A stretch of 64,000 nucleotides of DNA from Valencia hispanica (GCA_963556495.2 OY747710.1:20653500-20717499); one strand, 5' to 3'. Numbered from the stretch's first letter, positions 22,301-33,690 are shown. Notes: generated from the letters alone by a model not told the origin. A program made the numbers and translations.

Positions 22301-25216
22301 CTGGTCAGATGAGACCAAAATGTAACTTTTTGGCCAAAATGCAAAACGCTATGTGTGGCGGAAAACTAACACTGCATATCACTCTGAACACACCATCCCC
22401 ACTGTCAAATATGGTGGTGGCAGCATCATGCTCAGGGGGTGCTTCTCTTCAGCAGGGACAGGGAAGCTGGTCAGAGTTGATGGGAAGATGGATGGAGCCA
22501 AATACAGGGCAATCTTGGAAGAAAACCTCTTGGAGTCTGCAAAAGACTTGAGACTGGGGCGGAGGTTCACCTTCCAGCAGGACAACGACCCTAAACATAA
22601 AGCCAGGGCAACAATGGAATGGTTTAAAACAAAACATATCCATGTGTTAGAATGGCCCAGTCAAAGTCCAGATCTAAATCCAATCGAGAATCTGTGGCAA
22701 GATCTGAAAACTGCTGTTCACAAACGCTGTACATCTAATCTGACTGAGCTGGAGCTGTTTTGCAAAGAAGAATGGGCAAGAATTTCAGTCTCTAGATGTG
22801 CAAAGCTGGTAGAGACATACCCTAAAAGACTGGCAGCTGTAATTGCAGCAGACGGTGGTTCTACAAAGTATTGACTCAGGGGGCTGAATAATTACGCACA
22901 CCCCACTTTTCAGTTATTTATTTGTAAAAAATGTTTGGAATCATGTATGATTTTTGTTCCACTTCTCACGTGTACACCACTTTGTATTGGTCTTTCACGT
23001 GGAATTCCAATAAAATTGATTCATGTTTGTGGCTGTAATGTGACAAAATGTGGAAAAGTTCAAGGGGGCCGAATACTTTTGCAAGCCACTGTATATTGTT
23101 TTGGATATTTATGGATGGTGTGGACTATATTTCAGGGTATGGACTTTTTTTATATTGCTCAGTTGTGAGAGTTCACTTATGCTCCCCCCCGAATAATGCA
23201 ATGGTTTTAATTTAGAAATGATTTTCCCCTTCCTGTTTATTTTTTTAATCATACATTTGAAATTACATAATTCATTCAAAATCCCCATCATAATCTCTCA
23301 GAAATCAGTCCAAATGAATGAATTATTTTCCTCTACATTGAGTGATCTCCGTTTATCTAAGCATTAAAAGACTGAGGGTCAATACTAAAATTATTCAACT
23401 TTATTAAAGTCAAAGAATTACATGAAAAATCACTGGATATCAATGTAATCAAGAAAACCACTCACACTAAGGTTTACTTCAAAATTGAGATAAAGAAATA
23501 CACAAACAACCAAGTTAACTCTACTACTGGCCAAAAGGGGAGGTTTTATTACCGGGGATTACCGTGTTCTTCTGGAAGATGAGTTGCCACGTGGAGCTGA
23601 AGCATAGCTGTGGTGAGAGCTAAGTCATGATAGACAACTAATAAAAAATTAAATGAATACACTTTCTGCAGATGAGAGAAACTAAAATGTCAACAAGCTA
23701 TTACTGAAGCCAAAATAACCATCTCATGATCGGGGCTGTTTTAACGCTCACATTTTAATATGTGATTGTTGTATTAAATTAAAACTGTTTTTGACAATAA
23801 TCAATATTTAAGTTAAAAATAATTATAGATTGTTTTAAAAGGATATTCCACTTCTAAGTGAAATGTAGTCTGTTGCCATATTCACCAGAGTTAAATAAGT
23901 GAGAAAAAGCATTTTGTAACCAGCTAAATCATTCTCCTAATCTGGCAGCAGCCAATTTGCTTTAGCTTAGCATAAACAATGTAAGTGAATGGTAACAACT
24001 AGCATTCCATGTGCAAAAGTCATGAAAATTACTCAATAATGATCCTAAATGTTCCTGGTGACCTTAATACTCATATTGATTGTCAATTAAAATAATAAGT
24101 AACATGAAGGAATTACAGGAGCCGATTTAGACTTGGCACTACATTACAACAAAGCACAGCCACAGCTGAAAGGCGCAAGGACATGACACCACCTAAAAGT
24201 GATTTTAATGACTGGACGGGTTACAAAGTGCTTTTTCTCACTTATTCAACTCTGGGGAATATGGCAACAGACTGAATTTCACTCAGGGGTGGAATATCCC
24301 TTTAAAGCTTCATGAATTTCTATATTGGCAAAATAAGATACTTCACATAAGAGAAACGTGAAAACCTATTGACAGCCATTCAGACAAAAAAACTCTTTAG
24401 AGCATTAATCTGTCAAGCTCATAAAAACCTATCAGGAAACATCCTGTGTGAAATAACAGCTTATTTTAGATTAATTCATGTTCACAACAGTAACTAACTG
24501 GAAATGCTTTTGCACAGGAAGATTGTTGGTAATGCACCACCTACTACTTCCATTTCCCTTCAAAACAATAATCAGCTTTTTGGATAAAAAAAACAAACAG
24601 CTCAAAGTGAATGTGACAGGAGTTTATAGGTTCATATAATAACATTTGCATAAACCTCCATGATGTTTTTTAGACAGGAGATGTTTAAGATGGTAAAAGT
24701 CCACTTTGGTCTTGGCTTCTAGCAGATGTTGAAGCTGTTATCTTCACCCCATGGGAAAACATGTACTAACTGAAGATGCCAAGAGAGTTATTTGCTGCAA
24801 GAAATATATCAACTGCTAATAGCCTTCTAACATAATCTTTAAAAAAAAACCTGAAGGATCATTTTAAATATTTCTTTTACTAAATATTTGCTTCATTAGC
24901 GAGCCATCAGAGTGCGAAGCCATTCGTTTGAGACTCTGGGTGTTCCCAGAAAGAATGCTGGCAATTCATCACAGAAGCCAAAGGTAAAAATCTAAGCAGA
25001 GCACTTCACTTGACTGAAGAATTATCTTTTTTAATAAAATGATTGAAGTGTTTTCTTCTTTTCCAGGTAGACAAAGATGCAGAGAGGTAAGGCAAAAAAG
25101 CAGACAGGTTTTATTTCTTTGTGTCCTGAGATGGAAACATAAAATGTCTTTTTTTCAGTGACAGCTCGGGAACAGCTGAAATCAAAGATCAAGCAAGTCC
25201 TCAAGAGGAGACGTAA
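10312..25216 (+). CDS. Rap1 GTPase-activating protein (RapGAP family, GoLoco-containing)
   Basis: Stimulates GTP hydrolysis by Rap1-type small GTPases. Nineteen exons join in frame to about 553 aa: 10312-10382, 10503-10535, 10647-10737, 10899-10934, 11030-11077, 11227-11424, 11513-11610, 13342-13420, 13744-13797, 13955-14038, 14125-14225, 16221-16350, 16502-16663, 19127-19198, 20607-20693, 20809-20964, 24900-24983, 25067-25086, 25159-25216. Residues 66-86 form a GoLoco motif ([12 protein letters not shown] then GSRIDEQR) that binds Gi/o alpha. The RapGAP domain follows ([22 protein letters not shown] with the catalytic 'Asn thumb' at residue 350), then [12 protein letters not shown] and [13 protein letters not shown]. 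The N-terminus ([12 protein letters not shown]) and the RVRSHSxET segment look most like RAP1GAP2, but the C-terminal tail is much shorter than in RAP1GAP or RAP1GAP2. AATAAA signals lie at 25684 and 25737. Upstream alternative exons cannot be excluded. Confidence 0.9.
11690..12290 (-). mobile_element. Tc1-like relic in RapGAP intron
   Basis: Read on the minus strand, degraded pieces match a common fish Tc1 transposase: a GGG-x-MMWG-like block (near 11860), then [12 protein letters not shown] and a [12 protein letters not shown] position near 11700. The AAATAGTTTGGAAATGTCCTTATAACCC segment near 12220 belongs to the helix-turn-helix region. Many stops. It is joined directly to a second relic at about 12290. 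Confidence 0.65.
12290..13245 (-). mobile_element. Second Tc1-like relic in the same intron
   Basis: A different Tc1 family, also minus strand. Its end is near 13245 (TTTTTGGCAATATA), and the transposase 5' part ([17 protein letters not shown] near 13090) and the catalytic-region part (DESCFFVW-like near 12640) are visible. An internal deletion joins the segments near 12480. It is heavily mutated and not coding. Confidence 0.65.
14230..15375. other. RapGAP intron 11, left part
   Basis: AT-rich intron sequence; no gene, RNA gene or clear repeat end was recognised. Confidence 0.4.
15380..15835. repeat. CACATG-rich minisatellite
   Basis: About 450 bp built from variants of CACATG/CATGTG separated by short TTTCA or AAAT spacers. 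Two 28-bp units starting at 15571 and 15599 are nearly identical and each is internally palindromic (TCACATGT TTC ACATGTGA). It lies inside RapGAP intron 11. Confidence 0.75.
16840..17250 (+). mobile_element. Tc1-like relic
   Basis: It begins with Tc1-end sequence (GGGATTTAATGTGATAGACC). Further on it has a plus-strand block corresponding to the [13 protein letters not shown] part of Tc1 transposases, between the two catalytic Asp. Large internal deletion; not coding. Confidence 0.55.
17285..18610 (-). mobile_element. Tc1-like relic with readable transposase fragments
   Basis: The minus strand at 17738-18028 reads [20 protein letters not shown] and [10 protein letters not shown]. Further left come [17 protein letters not shown] and LVETYP-like pieces, in the order expected for a Tc1 transposase C-terminal half. 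The Asn-Pro-Ile-Glu block has become Tyr-Pro-Ile-Glu, and stops are frequent. An end-like GGGTGCCCATAAAAAGTAAT lies at 17285. Confidence 0.75.
19230..19445. repeat. Dispersed repeat ('TAACTCAAAAAGTTAGGGACGGA' family), copy 1
   Basis: Shares the block 'ATAACTCAAAAAG-TAGG-A-GGATTTTGATGAAATTTTC' with 48990-49045, and both are preceded by a TCTGTTTGTT- or TCTGTTAGTT-type run. The right ends share GG-GGAGGTCT. Such elements are scattered through fish genomes; the class is not known to me. Confidence 0.6.
19450..20600. other. RapGAP intron 14, nothing further recognised
   Basis: AT-rich intron sequence without coding signals or clear repeat boundaries. Confidence 0.4.
21487..23091 (+). mobile_element. 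Tc1-like transposon, 1605 bp, nearly intact
   Basis: About 200-bp terminal inverted repeats (CAGTGGCTTGCAAAAGTATT at 21487; its complement ends at 23091) with very high identity between ends. TA lies on both sides (21485-21486 and 23092-23093). The inner halves of the repeats (AAAACAAAGTGGTGTACACG and partner) give the long IR arrangement typical of fish Tc1. One transposase frame fills the interior. It is inserted in RapGAP intron 16 in the sense orientation. It is the youngest-looking Tc1 copy in the window. Confidence 0.93.
21855..22877 (+). pseudogene. Tc1 transposase with a single premature stop
   Basis: The frame from ATG 21855 ([20 protein letters not shown]) to the stop at 22875-22877 spans 341 codons, the normal length for a Tc1 transposase. 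It is interrupted only by TAA at 22323-22325. Visible parts: paired-type helix-turn-helix ([15 protein letters not shown]), GRPPKF linker, first catalytic Asp in VLWSDET, second in FQQDNDPKH, and Glu in NPIENLW, with 34 residues between the last two (DD34E). The stop falls a few codons after the first catalytic Asp, so the translated product would lack the rest of the catalytic core. No frameshift was seen. Confidence 0.92.
23834..24306. mobile_element. MITE with about 90-bp terminal inverted repeats
   Basis: The left end TTTAAAAGGATATTCCAC and the right end GGGTGGAATATCCCTTTAAA are inverted. The pairing extends through TCTGTTGCCATATTC and AAATAAGTGAGAAAAAGCA to about 90 bp per arm. The centre has no coding potential. 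The superfamily is uncertain; the TTTAAA at each edge could include a TTAA-type or TA target site. Confidence 0.75.
24310..24895. other. RapGAP intron 16, right part
   Basis: AT-rich intron sequence; no feature recognised beyond the acceptor of the exon at 24900. Confidence 0.4.
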
Positions 25217-26560
25217 AGAGAATTTTAAATCCATATAAATATTTTAGATTGTTTTTTTATCATTGTCATTTCTGTGGATGTATGTAATCTATGTAAAGAG
25301 ATTTTAAAAGCAAATAGATTTTTGTCGAAAATATATTTATTTTGTGATCATAGAAGAGACATTTTAGATTACTGAGAAGATTTAAAAGTAAATTTAAATG
25401 TAATTTATTGAAAACTCCATAAAAAAGATTACAATTATTTTAACAGCAAATGTTTAGTTGACTTTGGTGATTCATTGAAAATGATGCAATAGTAAGTAAT
25501 TCATTCAAATATTAGAGCTTTAAAGATTATTCTTATAGCAGAAAAAAAATGTCCAGTAATTTGGAAAAGAAGTTGTCACCTTAGTTATTTAAGATCTCCA
25601 TATTACACTATTTTAAAAGATTACATTTAGTATGAATAGATGAACAAATGTAAATTACAAAATTAGTCATAAATCATGTTTTAAATAAAGCAAAAACTTG
25701 CTGGTCTGGGTGTTTTTGTTTGTGCTTGTAGAATAGAATAAAGGTTTAAAGTCAGTGGAGTTTTAGACAGACTAAAACGTTGTTTGGATATTTTTACTTG
25801 CACCAAAGTAACTGATAGACATTGTGTTTGCAATATTGTCCTTTTGTGTCATTATTATTGGCATTATGTAGCTTTTCAGCAAAGGAGCAATTAAAAATAC
25901 TTAAAATATTGCAAAAGAAAGCAGAACAATAACAGATGACAGTCTTGTTCTTTATAGTTTTGCTTTTATTATTTATGTTTATACGTTTTTGAAGGATTTG
26001 GTCTTTTTTTAAATATGTCTTAATATATGTTTTGCTTTTCTTTGTAGCAGTCTGCGAAACTTCTATGTACCATAACAACAGCAGCAATAATTTTAACTCT
26101 TAAAAATGCTGTATTTGTGTTGGACAGTGAATGACGAAAATTTCGTTCCATATCCTAGTTTGTAAAGAAGGATTTAGGCACACATTAATCCAGTGGGTGG
26201 CAGTCATAGTTCATAATAAAAACAGTGAGAGGCGAGGAAAGCATCACGTTTGATTGACTAAACATATTAACAGAAAGATGGATCTATCGAATTAGTGCAT
26301 TAGTATAAAATTAAAGAATTAGGAACATAGTAACAAAAAAACACTTCTTTACCATTTAGAATGGTAATTAGCAAAAAAAAAAAAAATACGGAAAAATAAG
26401 GTGTGAAAAATAAGGAAATTAAAGGTGCAGTTTCACCTCATGTAGAATATTTGTAACTGTTTAAAAGAGGAGAGAGATTAATTAATTTACCTTGCTGTAG
26501 GCCCATCTATTTTTACAGTGACATTTTTGATTTTCTTTTTTTTTGCTATACAAATTTATA
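25217..26560. other. RapGAP 3'UTR and intergenic gap before gstk1
   Basis: Very AT-rich. AATAAA at 25684-25689 and 25737-25742 are the likely poly(A) signals of the RapGAP gene. No other gene was seen. Confidence 0.5.
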
Positions 26561-26999
26561 CCAGTAGATGGCATAAACACACAGCAACGTTGTTCACCAT
26601 CTTCCAATAAGAACCAGAAGAAGAGAAGCGCAGCTTTTGAGCGACTTGTAGTTTTTTTGTTGTTGCGTTTGATGCGTTGATTCGACTTGATTTAATGGTT
26701 TTAAAGTGCTGTTCATGTTAAAGTTATGTTGAGGCTAGCTATTGGGTCAGTTCGGGTAGCCGGTTGCAGCTCTGTGGCTAATTGCTAACGAATTTCTGCT
26801 GTATTTGTTTATAATCGTCTCTGTCGAACTACAAACATCAAGTTAGGTTGCTTTCCGTCAAGTAACTTGAACTTTGATTCACTTGGAGAAGCTCCAAGGT
26901 TGCTTGAGGGAACTGCAGACGAACCTTAAGCTGCACAGCAAGTAATTTCGTGTAAATCTTAAAGTAAAGGTTAGTGTTTGCAAAGGTCAAGATCTGAAG
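26560..26999 (+). promoter_or_regulatory. gstk1: gstk1 upstream region and 5'UTR
   Basis: CCAAT at 26604-26608 lies about 390 bp upstream of the start codon, followed by a less AT-rich stretch running into the ATG at 27000. No TATA box is obvious. The transcription start was not located. Confidence 0.4.
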
Positions 27000-29900
27000 A
27001 TGACCTCGAGGAAAGTGGTGGAGTTGTTCTATGATGTGGTCTCACCTTACTCCTGGCTCGGATTTGAGGTTGGTGTCTTCTTTATTACCCTAGCTGCAGA
27101 ATCCAACTCGTATTTTGGGGGTGTTTAAAACTTGTTTGTGTTTCCAGATCATTTGTCGCTACAGAAACGTGTGGAAAATCGACTTGAAGCTGCGTCCTGC
27201 GTTTTTGGGAGGCATCATGCAGGGAGCAGGTCAGTGAGCATGAAGAACCCGGAAAGTGTAAATTAAAGATCATATGGGTGTTTATATCCTCGTGGACTGA
27301 GAAAACATCGTGTCTCTTGATGACAGGCAACAAGCCCCCTGGTTTAGTTCCTAACAAATATTCCTACATGATAAAGGATCTCCACCGCCTGGCCAATTAT
27401 TTTGACGTCCCTTTACACCCACCTGCTGACCCATTCGAGGTCATGTTCCAAAAAGGTAAACACTATCAGCATATGAAATGTTTTTTTGCTGTTTATCTCT
27501 GCTTTACTGTAATGAAGTGGTTGACATTTATCTTAGTACACTCATATGGCAGCAATGAGTTCCTTAAATTGAGTAGTCATTTGGTATTAAAGTAAGGTGG
27601 CCCAAAAGGGTCAACAAAATGCCAAAGCCACAACACAGCAGCAAAAAAAACAACAACATATAAGTAGGATGCTGAAATATTCATTGCACTTGAAATAATA
27701 TATCCCAAAGCAATGTACACTTATTTGTATTGCTCACTTTCAGCAACAAGGCAATTCAATGTGCTTTACATGAATAGTGGACAAAATAAAAATAGCAATA
27801 AAACGACAATGAAAACACAACAGCAGAAACATAAAGAACATTAAAACATAGAAGTGAGTGTACCATTGCATCCAAGTCCAATCCAAGTCCTTATTTCTGG
27901 CATTTACAAAAAATAAGACCTGTTACTGTTGAAGCAGTTTCAAGGTTAATACTTTGCACTCAGATGTTCAGAATGTCAAAAAAAAAAAAAAAAAAAAAAA
28001 ATTAGGGAAGAATCTAGAAATTTTAGTCTGGAAAACTATCAAATTGTATAATGGAGAATGTGTGGGAACCTCGTTTCCAGGTTTGGATAAGTAAAGAAAA
28101 AAAGGAAATAAAGGTATGGGAAAATATTTGTATTTCCAGACTTTATTCATTAATTTTCTGTTCAAATGTAATTTTTCCACATGTACAAAATAAATAAATA
28201 ACTCATTATGGAACATAAACCAAAGTAACCAAGAGGTGTAGGCTAAAGCAATGCCTATTGTACCCACCCCTACATCATTGTCTAAATGTTGTGTCCTACC
28301 TTATGTCCTTCGTTTGTTGTGTCCTTCCTTTCTTGTACATGTACTTTCTTGTCCTTCTGGTTATCCTGTCTTTTTTCTTTATTCTGTTATTTGTTCTTCC
28401 TCCCTCCTTTCCTTTTTTTTTCTTTGTGCCCTAACTTCTTTCTTTACTTTTATCTATCCTTTCTTATGTCCTTCCATCTTTATGTCCTACCTCCCTTCAT
28501 TCTGTTTATTCCTCCTTTGGTTCAATAGAAGTGTACATCATGTATTGAGCTTCATTTGCCAGCTAGTTTCTATTTTTGGTTCTTGATAATGGAAAGTAAA
28601 GTCGTCTAAAGAAGCTTTTTCTGTTGAAACTGAATCAGAATTTTAAATTGATGTGATAAATACACCTTAAAACTCAGATAATGGTTCTCTGTAGGATTAA
28701 CAACATGATTTCATCTTTAGCTGTTATATTAGCAGTGCATTATAAAAAATTCTGGGCTTTATCAGGAATTTTCTAAGCTTGTAGCTTAATATTCAGAATT
28801 GTACAACCATGATAAAACTGAATGCTTCTTTTTTTTCTAGGAACCTTGTCTGCAATGCGATTTGTGACAGCAGTGCAGCAGATAGAGAAAGGTGGAGACA
28901 AGCAGGTGGAGCAGGTTTCTAGGGAGCTTTGGAGGCGGATCTGGAGTGAGGACAAAGACATCACTCAACCTGAATCATTCTCTGAGGTTGTTTTTAGTTT
29001 TAATAACACACATGGCTCCCATTTAGTTTAGATTTTGAGTTCTATTTTGAGTTCTATGAGTTACATTATTTTCTTTGTTTGGGTTTTTTCAGGCTGCAAA
29101 AAAAGCAGGACTGACTGACGATGGGATTAAGGAAGCACTGAAGCTGTGCACCTCACAGGAGATCAAAGATAAGCTTAAACAGTCAACAGAGGAGGCACTC
29201 AACTATGGGGTTGGTGGCACTTTAGCTTTTTTGGACATCCAGAATAAAATGAAAAACAAATTAGTTTATTTTAAAAAGCATTACCTGTGATTCTTCCCCA
29301 GGCGTTTGGTTTCCCGATGCTGATTTGTCATGTTGATGGAAAACCAGAGATGTTTTTTGGATCGGACAGATTTGAGCTCATGGCCAACTGCCTTGGTGAG
29401 AAACACAGAACATAAAGGACAAATATCCAATCATCATTGGCTTGAATGTTTCATGGAAAAACTATGGATGTCAGAATTCTTCACCTTAAATTATTTATTC
29501 AAGCCATTTTTGGAGCTGGAATGATATTATGACTTCAGTGTTCTATTCCTAATCTAAGCTTTAATTGGGTATTCAAGTTTGAAGTTTTGGGGGATTTTCT
29601 CAGTAATTATACATGTAGACTCAAATATATACACATATACCCCACTATGGTTTTCTTAAATGCCCCTCCACAAATTTCACCTTGACAACATTCATCAAGA
29701 AACTTTTGGCATGATTCTGGCTGAATATTTGACCTTTGCTCTTTCAGAAATGATCGAGTCATTTTAAATAGTTTGTTTAAAGACCCAGCTTTAAAACATG
29801 GTGCATACATTTTCAATAGGGTTGAGGATGGGGCCATTCCATAAGCTTGGCGTTGGTCTGTTTTTTTTAATCCCCTCTAAAAGCAGCTTTAATTTGTGTC

Positions 29901-31516
29901 TGGGATTATTTTCCTGTTGGAACAGCCAACTCTCAATTTTTTAACCATTTAGCTCGTGATTTGAGGTGAAGTTGCAGAACTCTGAGGTGGTCCTCTATTT
30001 TTATTTCCTCCCCTTTGTGCAATACTAGCACCAGTGGCAGCGGAACAGAACCTCAGCATAATCCTACCACTACCATGCTTTACATTTCAGCTTTCTTAGG
30101 CTTGAAAGTGCAATCTTAAAACCTCCAAACATTGTTCCTGTCAAAATGGCTAACTATCGCAATCTTTATCTCTCAGACACCTTTATGGTCCGTGTCAGTA
30201 GTTGTGCTTGATGATGTCTGTTTTGGAACAGACCCTTCTTCCTTAATCAGTACCCCATCAGCCCATAAGATTAAATGAACCTTACTAGAAGGTCATATAA
30301 GGCTTAAGCCTTGGTGGTTCCTGAGTTATTCATGAATATCCACACCGATTTCCAGTCAGTTTGGTTGAGAATGTTGCAACATTCACACGTCTGGCTATCC
30401 CAAATGCACATGAATACTGCTTGTGGAATGTATAAAGCAGGACTGCATGTAATTGCACCAATATTGCTGAGGATTGCAATGATTATATACATTTCAGACC
30501 TTTTTTCACAATCTGTCCACCACTTTCCGAATATTAGCATCTCATCCACTAAAAATATACATCATGAGAATCATCAGTGGCACTAAAAGTCCATCTAACA
30601 GGTCAAATACTTTATTGGCATGCAGAAATTGCATGGATGCCACCTGAAATGTAATATCAAACAAATACAGCATCTAAGCAGTCCTTTCCTTCCTATCACG
30701 ATTGCATGTGTTGAAACTGCAATGCAATACATTATGCAGGTCTGGTATTAATCTTTTGTAAAGCCTTGACCTCAGTTTGCTGAAATGTATGGATTGTGCT
30801 TGTTTGCCGGGTCTGTGCCAGAAAACCAACCAATTTAAAAGAACGGTACTATTTCTGCCAAGTGAATTGGTCAAATATTCTTGTTGATTGCTTCAAAACT
30901 CATGTAGTTCAGATACAACTTGCTAAGTTAGATATATCCAAATATTCGAAGGAGTGGATATATATTTGAGCATGTATGTATAATTTTGACCCACAAATCC
31001 TAAATGAATTGGAATGTTTGAACTCAACTCTTGTTTCTTAAAAATCACAGTTGTTTTTTGTTGTGTAACCATTCCACGCTGGAGAGAGGAGGGTTTAAAC
31101 CATCTAATAAACACACAAAATTATGACGATGGTCCTGGCCAGGAAGACTAGAACTGTGCATAAGAAAATATGAGGCATATAAAGGCACTGATCTTTATTT
31201 ACTCCACAAAATGGCTTGATGTTATTCTGTTTCATAAGACCCTAACTTTTGTGTTCCAGTAATTTTAAAACTTGCAGATTTAGGAGAAATTTTTGATTTG
31301 CTAATATCGCATTTGTATTACACCCACCCAGTTATTTTAAAAGATTAGGTGTGTCAAAACTCCAGCTGTTATGAGTCTTAAAACATGGTTTCATCTGTGA
31401 AGGCACTGATTCGGACTCTGCATGCATCTTAGGTTTCTGATTACTGAAACTTGTTTTGTTGTGCAGGAGAGAAGTGGTTGGGACCCAACCCGGATAGCTC
31501 TGCCTCCAAGCTGTGA
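27000..31516 (+). CDS. gstk1: Glutathione S-transferase kappa 1
   Basis: Kappa-class GST with a DsbA-like thioredoxin fold, conjugating or reducing substrates with glutathione in mitochondria and peroxisomes. Seven exons: 27000-27068, 27148-27229, 27327-27455, 28841-28986, 29093-29209, 29302-29395, 31467-31516; total 687 nt, 228 aa (human 226). Family signatures run in order: [16 protein letters not shown], with the glutathione-contacting Ser at residue 15; [43 protein letters not shown] across an exon junction; and the GSD glutathione-binding turn in FFGSDRFEL. The protein ends SASKL, a canonical peroxisomal PTS1 signal. AATAAA signals lie at 31916 and 31927. A Tc1 relic sits in the last intron. 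Confidence 0.96.
27600..28250. other. gstk1 intron 3, left part with repeat-like fragment
   Basis: Holds a 23-base A-run (27978-28000). Near 27740-27770 lies a 'CAAGGCAATTCAATGTGCTTTACATGA' type fragment (shown only as type) that resembles a sequence scattered in fish genomes. No gene was seen. Confidence 0.35.
28255..28545. repeat. Pyrimidine-rich imperfect repeat (TTGTCCTTCC type)
   Basis: Strongly C/T-biased stretch made of variants of TGTCCTTCCTT and TTCTTGTCC. The long open frames here are by-products of its composition. The mirror image, A/G-rich on this strand, occurs at 52420-52925. Confidence 0.7.
29590..30300 (-). mobile_element. Tc1-like relic in gstk1 last intron
   Basis: On the minus strand, decayed blocks follow the order of a fish Tc1 element. 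The AAACTTTTGGCATGATTCTGGCTGAATATT segment lies left. The 'GTCTGGGATTATTTTCCTGTTGGAAC' segment and 'AGCATAATCCTACCACTACCATGCTT' follow (segment types given, not full sequence). The last corresponds to the GGGSIM block before the second catalytic Asp. No open frame survives. Confidence 0.6.
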
Positions 31517-31939
31517 GATATGAGCTCCTTTCACTTGCTCACGTTAAAATATTCCAACACAGATTTTCCAAGCTGTGCCTTCTGAAATTAACCTGTTTAA
31601 TTTCAGCAACAACATCATTTCTGTTTGCTCAAAATAATGCAACATACAGTTTCACTTTAAATAATGTGCCAGCAGCTAATTTTTGCTTTTACTAATAGAG
31701 GTATAAATGATATGTGTTTTTGTAGCGTTTACTTAATTTAGACATGCAGGAAAATTCTGTTTCATTTTTACCTCTGCTGTTAATGTGGCTCTACTTTATG
31801 GAGTGGTCCGTCCACTGATTTGATTCAGGAAGACAAGCTTATTGGACTTATGAATGAATGGCTTTTTGTCAAAGACCAACACAAAGTTGTTTGTGTTTCT
31901 GATAAAAAAAACTTGAATAAATCTTTAATAAACCTTTTC

Positions 31940-33690
31940 TTGACTTGATGAAGGTTTGTGAATTTAAAAGATTTTAAAAAATGCTCTCTAAATCCGAACA
32001 AAGATTTTGTTCTATCATAGTAGATGGTCTTAATGTCACGAACTACGATGGATTAAAGTATAAAGTGGTGGACAAACAGATAAGAGCTTCATCTGCAGCA
32101 GAGTGTGCTGGATTCCAGTCTGTCTAGAAGAAAAGTCTGAGCTCATCCCTCTTTGAAGTTCCAGCCATCAACTATTACCATGAGATATAGCTAGTGAGCA
32201 GAAGGACCAGATCTCTGACTAGAGTGTCTGAGGGGAGTCTCATTCATACTGAGAACTGGGTGAGGCCTCCTTTAGAGGTTTTACTAAATAGTTCTAGAGA
32301 AAGGACACTTTGAGCACTATCTAGAATTTGCTGGACAGACCTTACTGTTCCTTCTTACCTTAGAAAGCGTTTGGGTCCCCCAGGAAAAAGTGTTAATTTC
32401 CTTGATGCAACTTCAGATAAGCAGAGAATAAATGAAAAATAACGAATAGTTGTTTAAAGCTGTTAGCCAAAAGGTATTCAGAGTTTCTCACCTGTAGGAC
32501 AATCTGTGCGCCATGTTTTAACCAAAGTCAGCTTGAATTTCATGCCTCTTTTAATGTCATCAATCTGAATAGACACAAAGCAGAATTAGCTGTTTAAAAA
32601 AAAAATTGTGTGCACTTTTTAAAAGACCTGCAGTAGAAATGCATAGTGATTAACCAGCCGTGCTTTATTTCACTGACTTTTGTTAGTATAAAAAACAATG
32701 CAACAATGGATAGTATTTTTACAATGGAAAATTAACCATATAAGTAAAGGTACATATGATAAAGTTGTAGAATAAATATAAAAAAGAAAGTACAAAAACA
32801 TTTTTAACTTTTAAGCCCCGGATTCCTCATAAGTGACTGAACTAAAAACTCAGCCAGGAAAATATTGGATGTTATCCATTAACCTAATGTGTACAAACCA
32901 ATGCAGAAAATAACCTGACACTGCACAATTGATTTTTATCAAAATTAATTTTTTTAATGTTGTAATTAAAATTTTGACTCACCAGCATTTTTTCTTGCAA
33001 GGACAGCTTGATGTTTAAGAAAAACAGTTTACAGTAGTCATTTAGGACAAGAGCCCATATTTAATTTTAAAAGAGAACAATGAGGCAGTCGGTAGGGGGT
33101 TGCGCCCTTTATATGTTCTTTTTAACCTTTGTTACGGATGCAGGTTTGTTTGATTTTATTACTGGAGGATGCTGATGTTTGTTTACCGGCCGGGTAGGGG
33201 AACCAGTTGATCTCCATGAGTCATACCAGAAATGGCCGAAGTTCACAAGTACCAGCAGTGTTACAGTATATTACTGCTATAAACACAATTGGCAAATATT
33301 TGTTATTAAACTGGTTTTGTGTAAAGCAGATCTGCCAATCAATGGTTCAGTCAGCCATGGCAGTGTGCAGACATGAGATTTTGGTTTGTGGTGGCAACTG
33401 AATACTTAACTCAAAACAGTTTCCAGTTGTGGTTAGATTTGTCACCGCAGTTCAGGAGCTTTCAAATCAACTTGAGACAAATTTAGGACTAATGTCAGGT
33501 TGAAATAGATCTGGACTCCTCGTTTAAGAACTAAAACAGTAAAATAAAATAGAAAATTTGTGTTTACAAATTGTGTTTACACAGCAACAGAGAGTGTGTT
33601 TAAGGTTTCTAGGCTTAAGATTAGCATGTTGAGGGTGTAAATCCTGTCTTTATCTATGTGGGCCTAATGTACTGATAAATAATGACCTCT
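31940..33690. other. Intergenic between gstk1 and a nested transposon
   Basis: No gene recognised. The stretch 32040-32450 looks like an old repeat (GAACTGGGTGAGGCC, then AGGACACTTTGAGCAC), but I could not name it. The rest is AT-rich. Confidence 0.4.

Noticed and set aside
28251..28586. 111-codon frame of Ser/Phe/Leu/Cys
   Set aside because: Product of the pyrimidine-rich repeat in gstk1 intron 3.
32040..32450. Stretch resembling a decayed coding or repeat sequence (GAACTGGGTGAGGCC, AGGACACTTTGAGCAC)
   Set aside because: It feels familiar as a fish repeat but I cannot name it or delimit it, so it is not called as an element.
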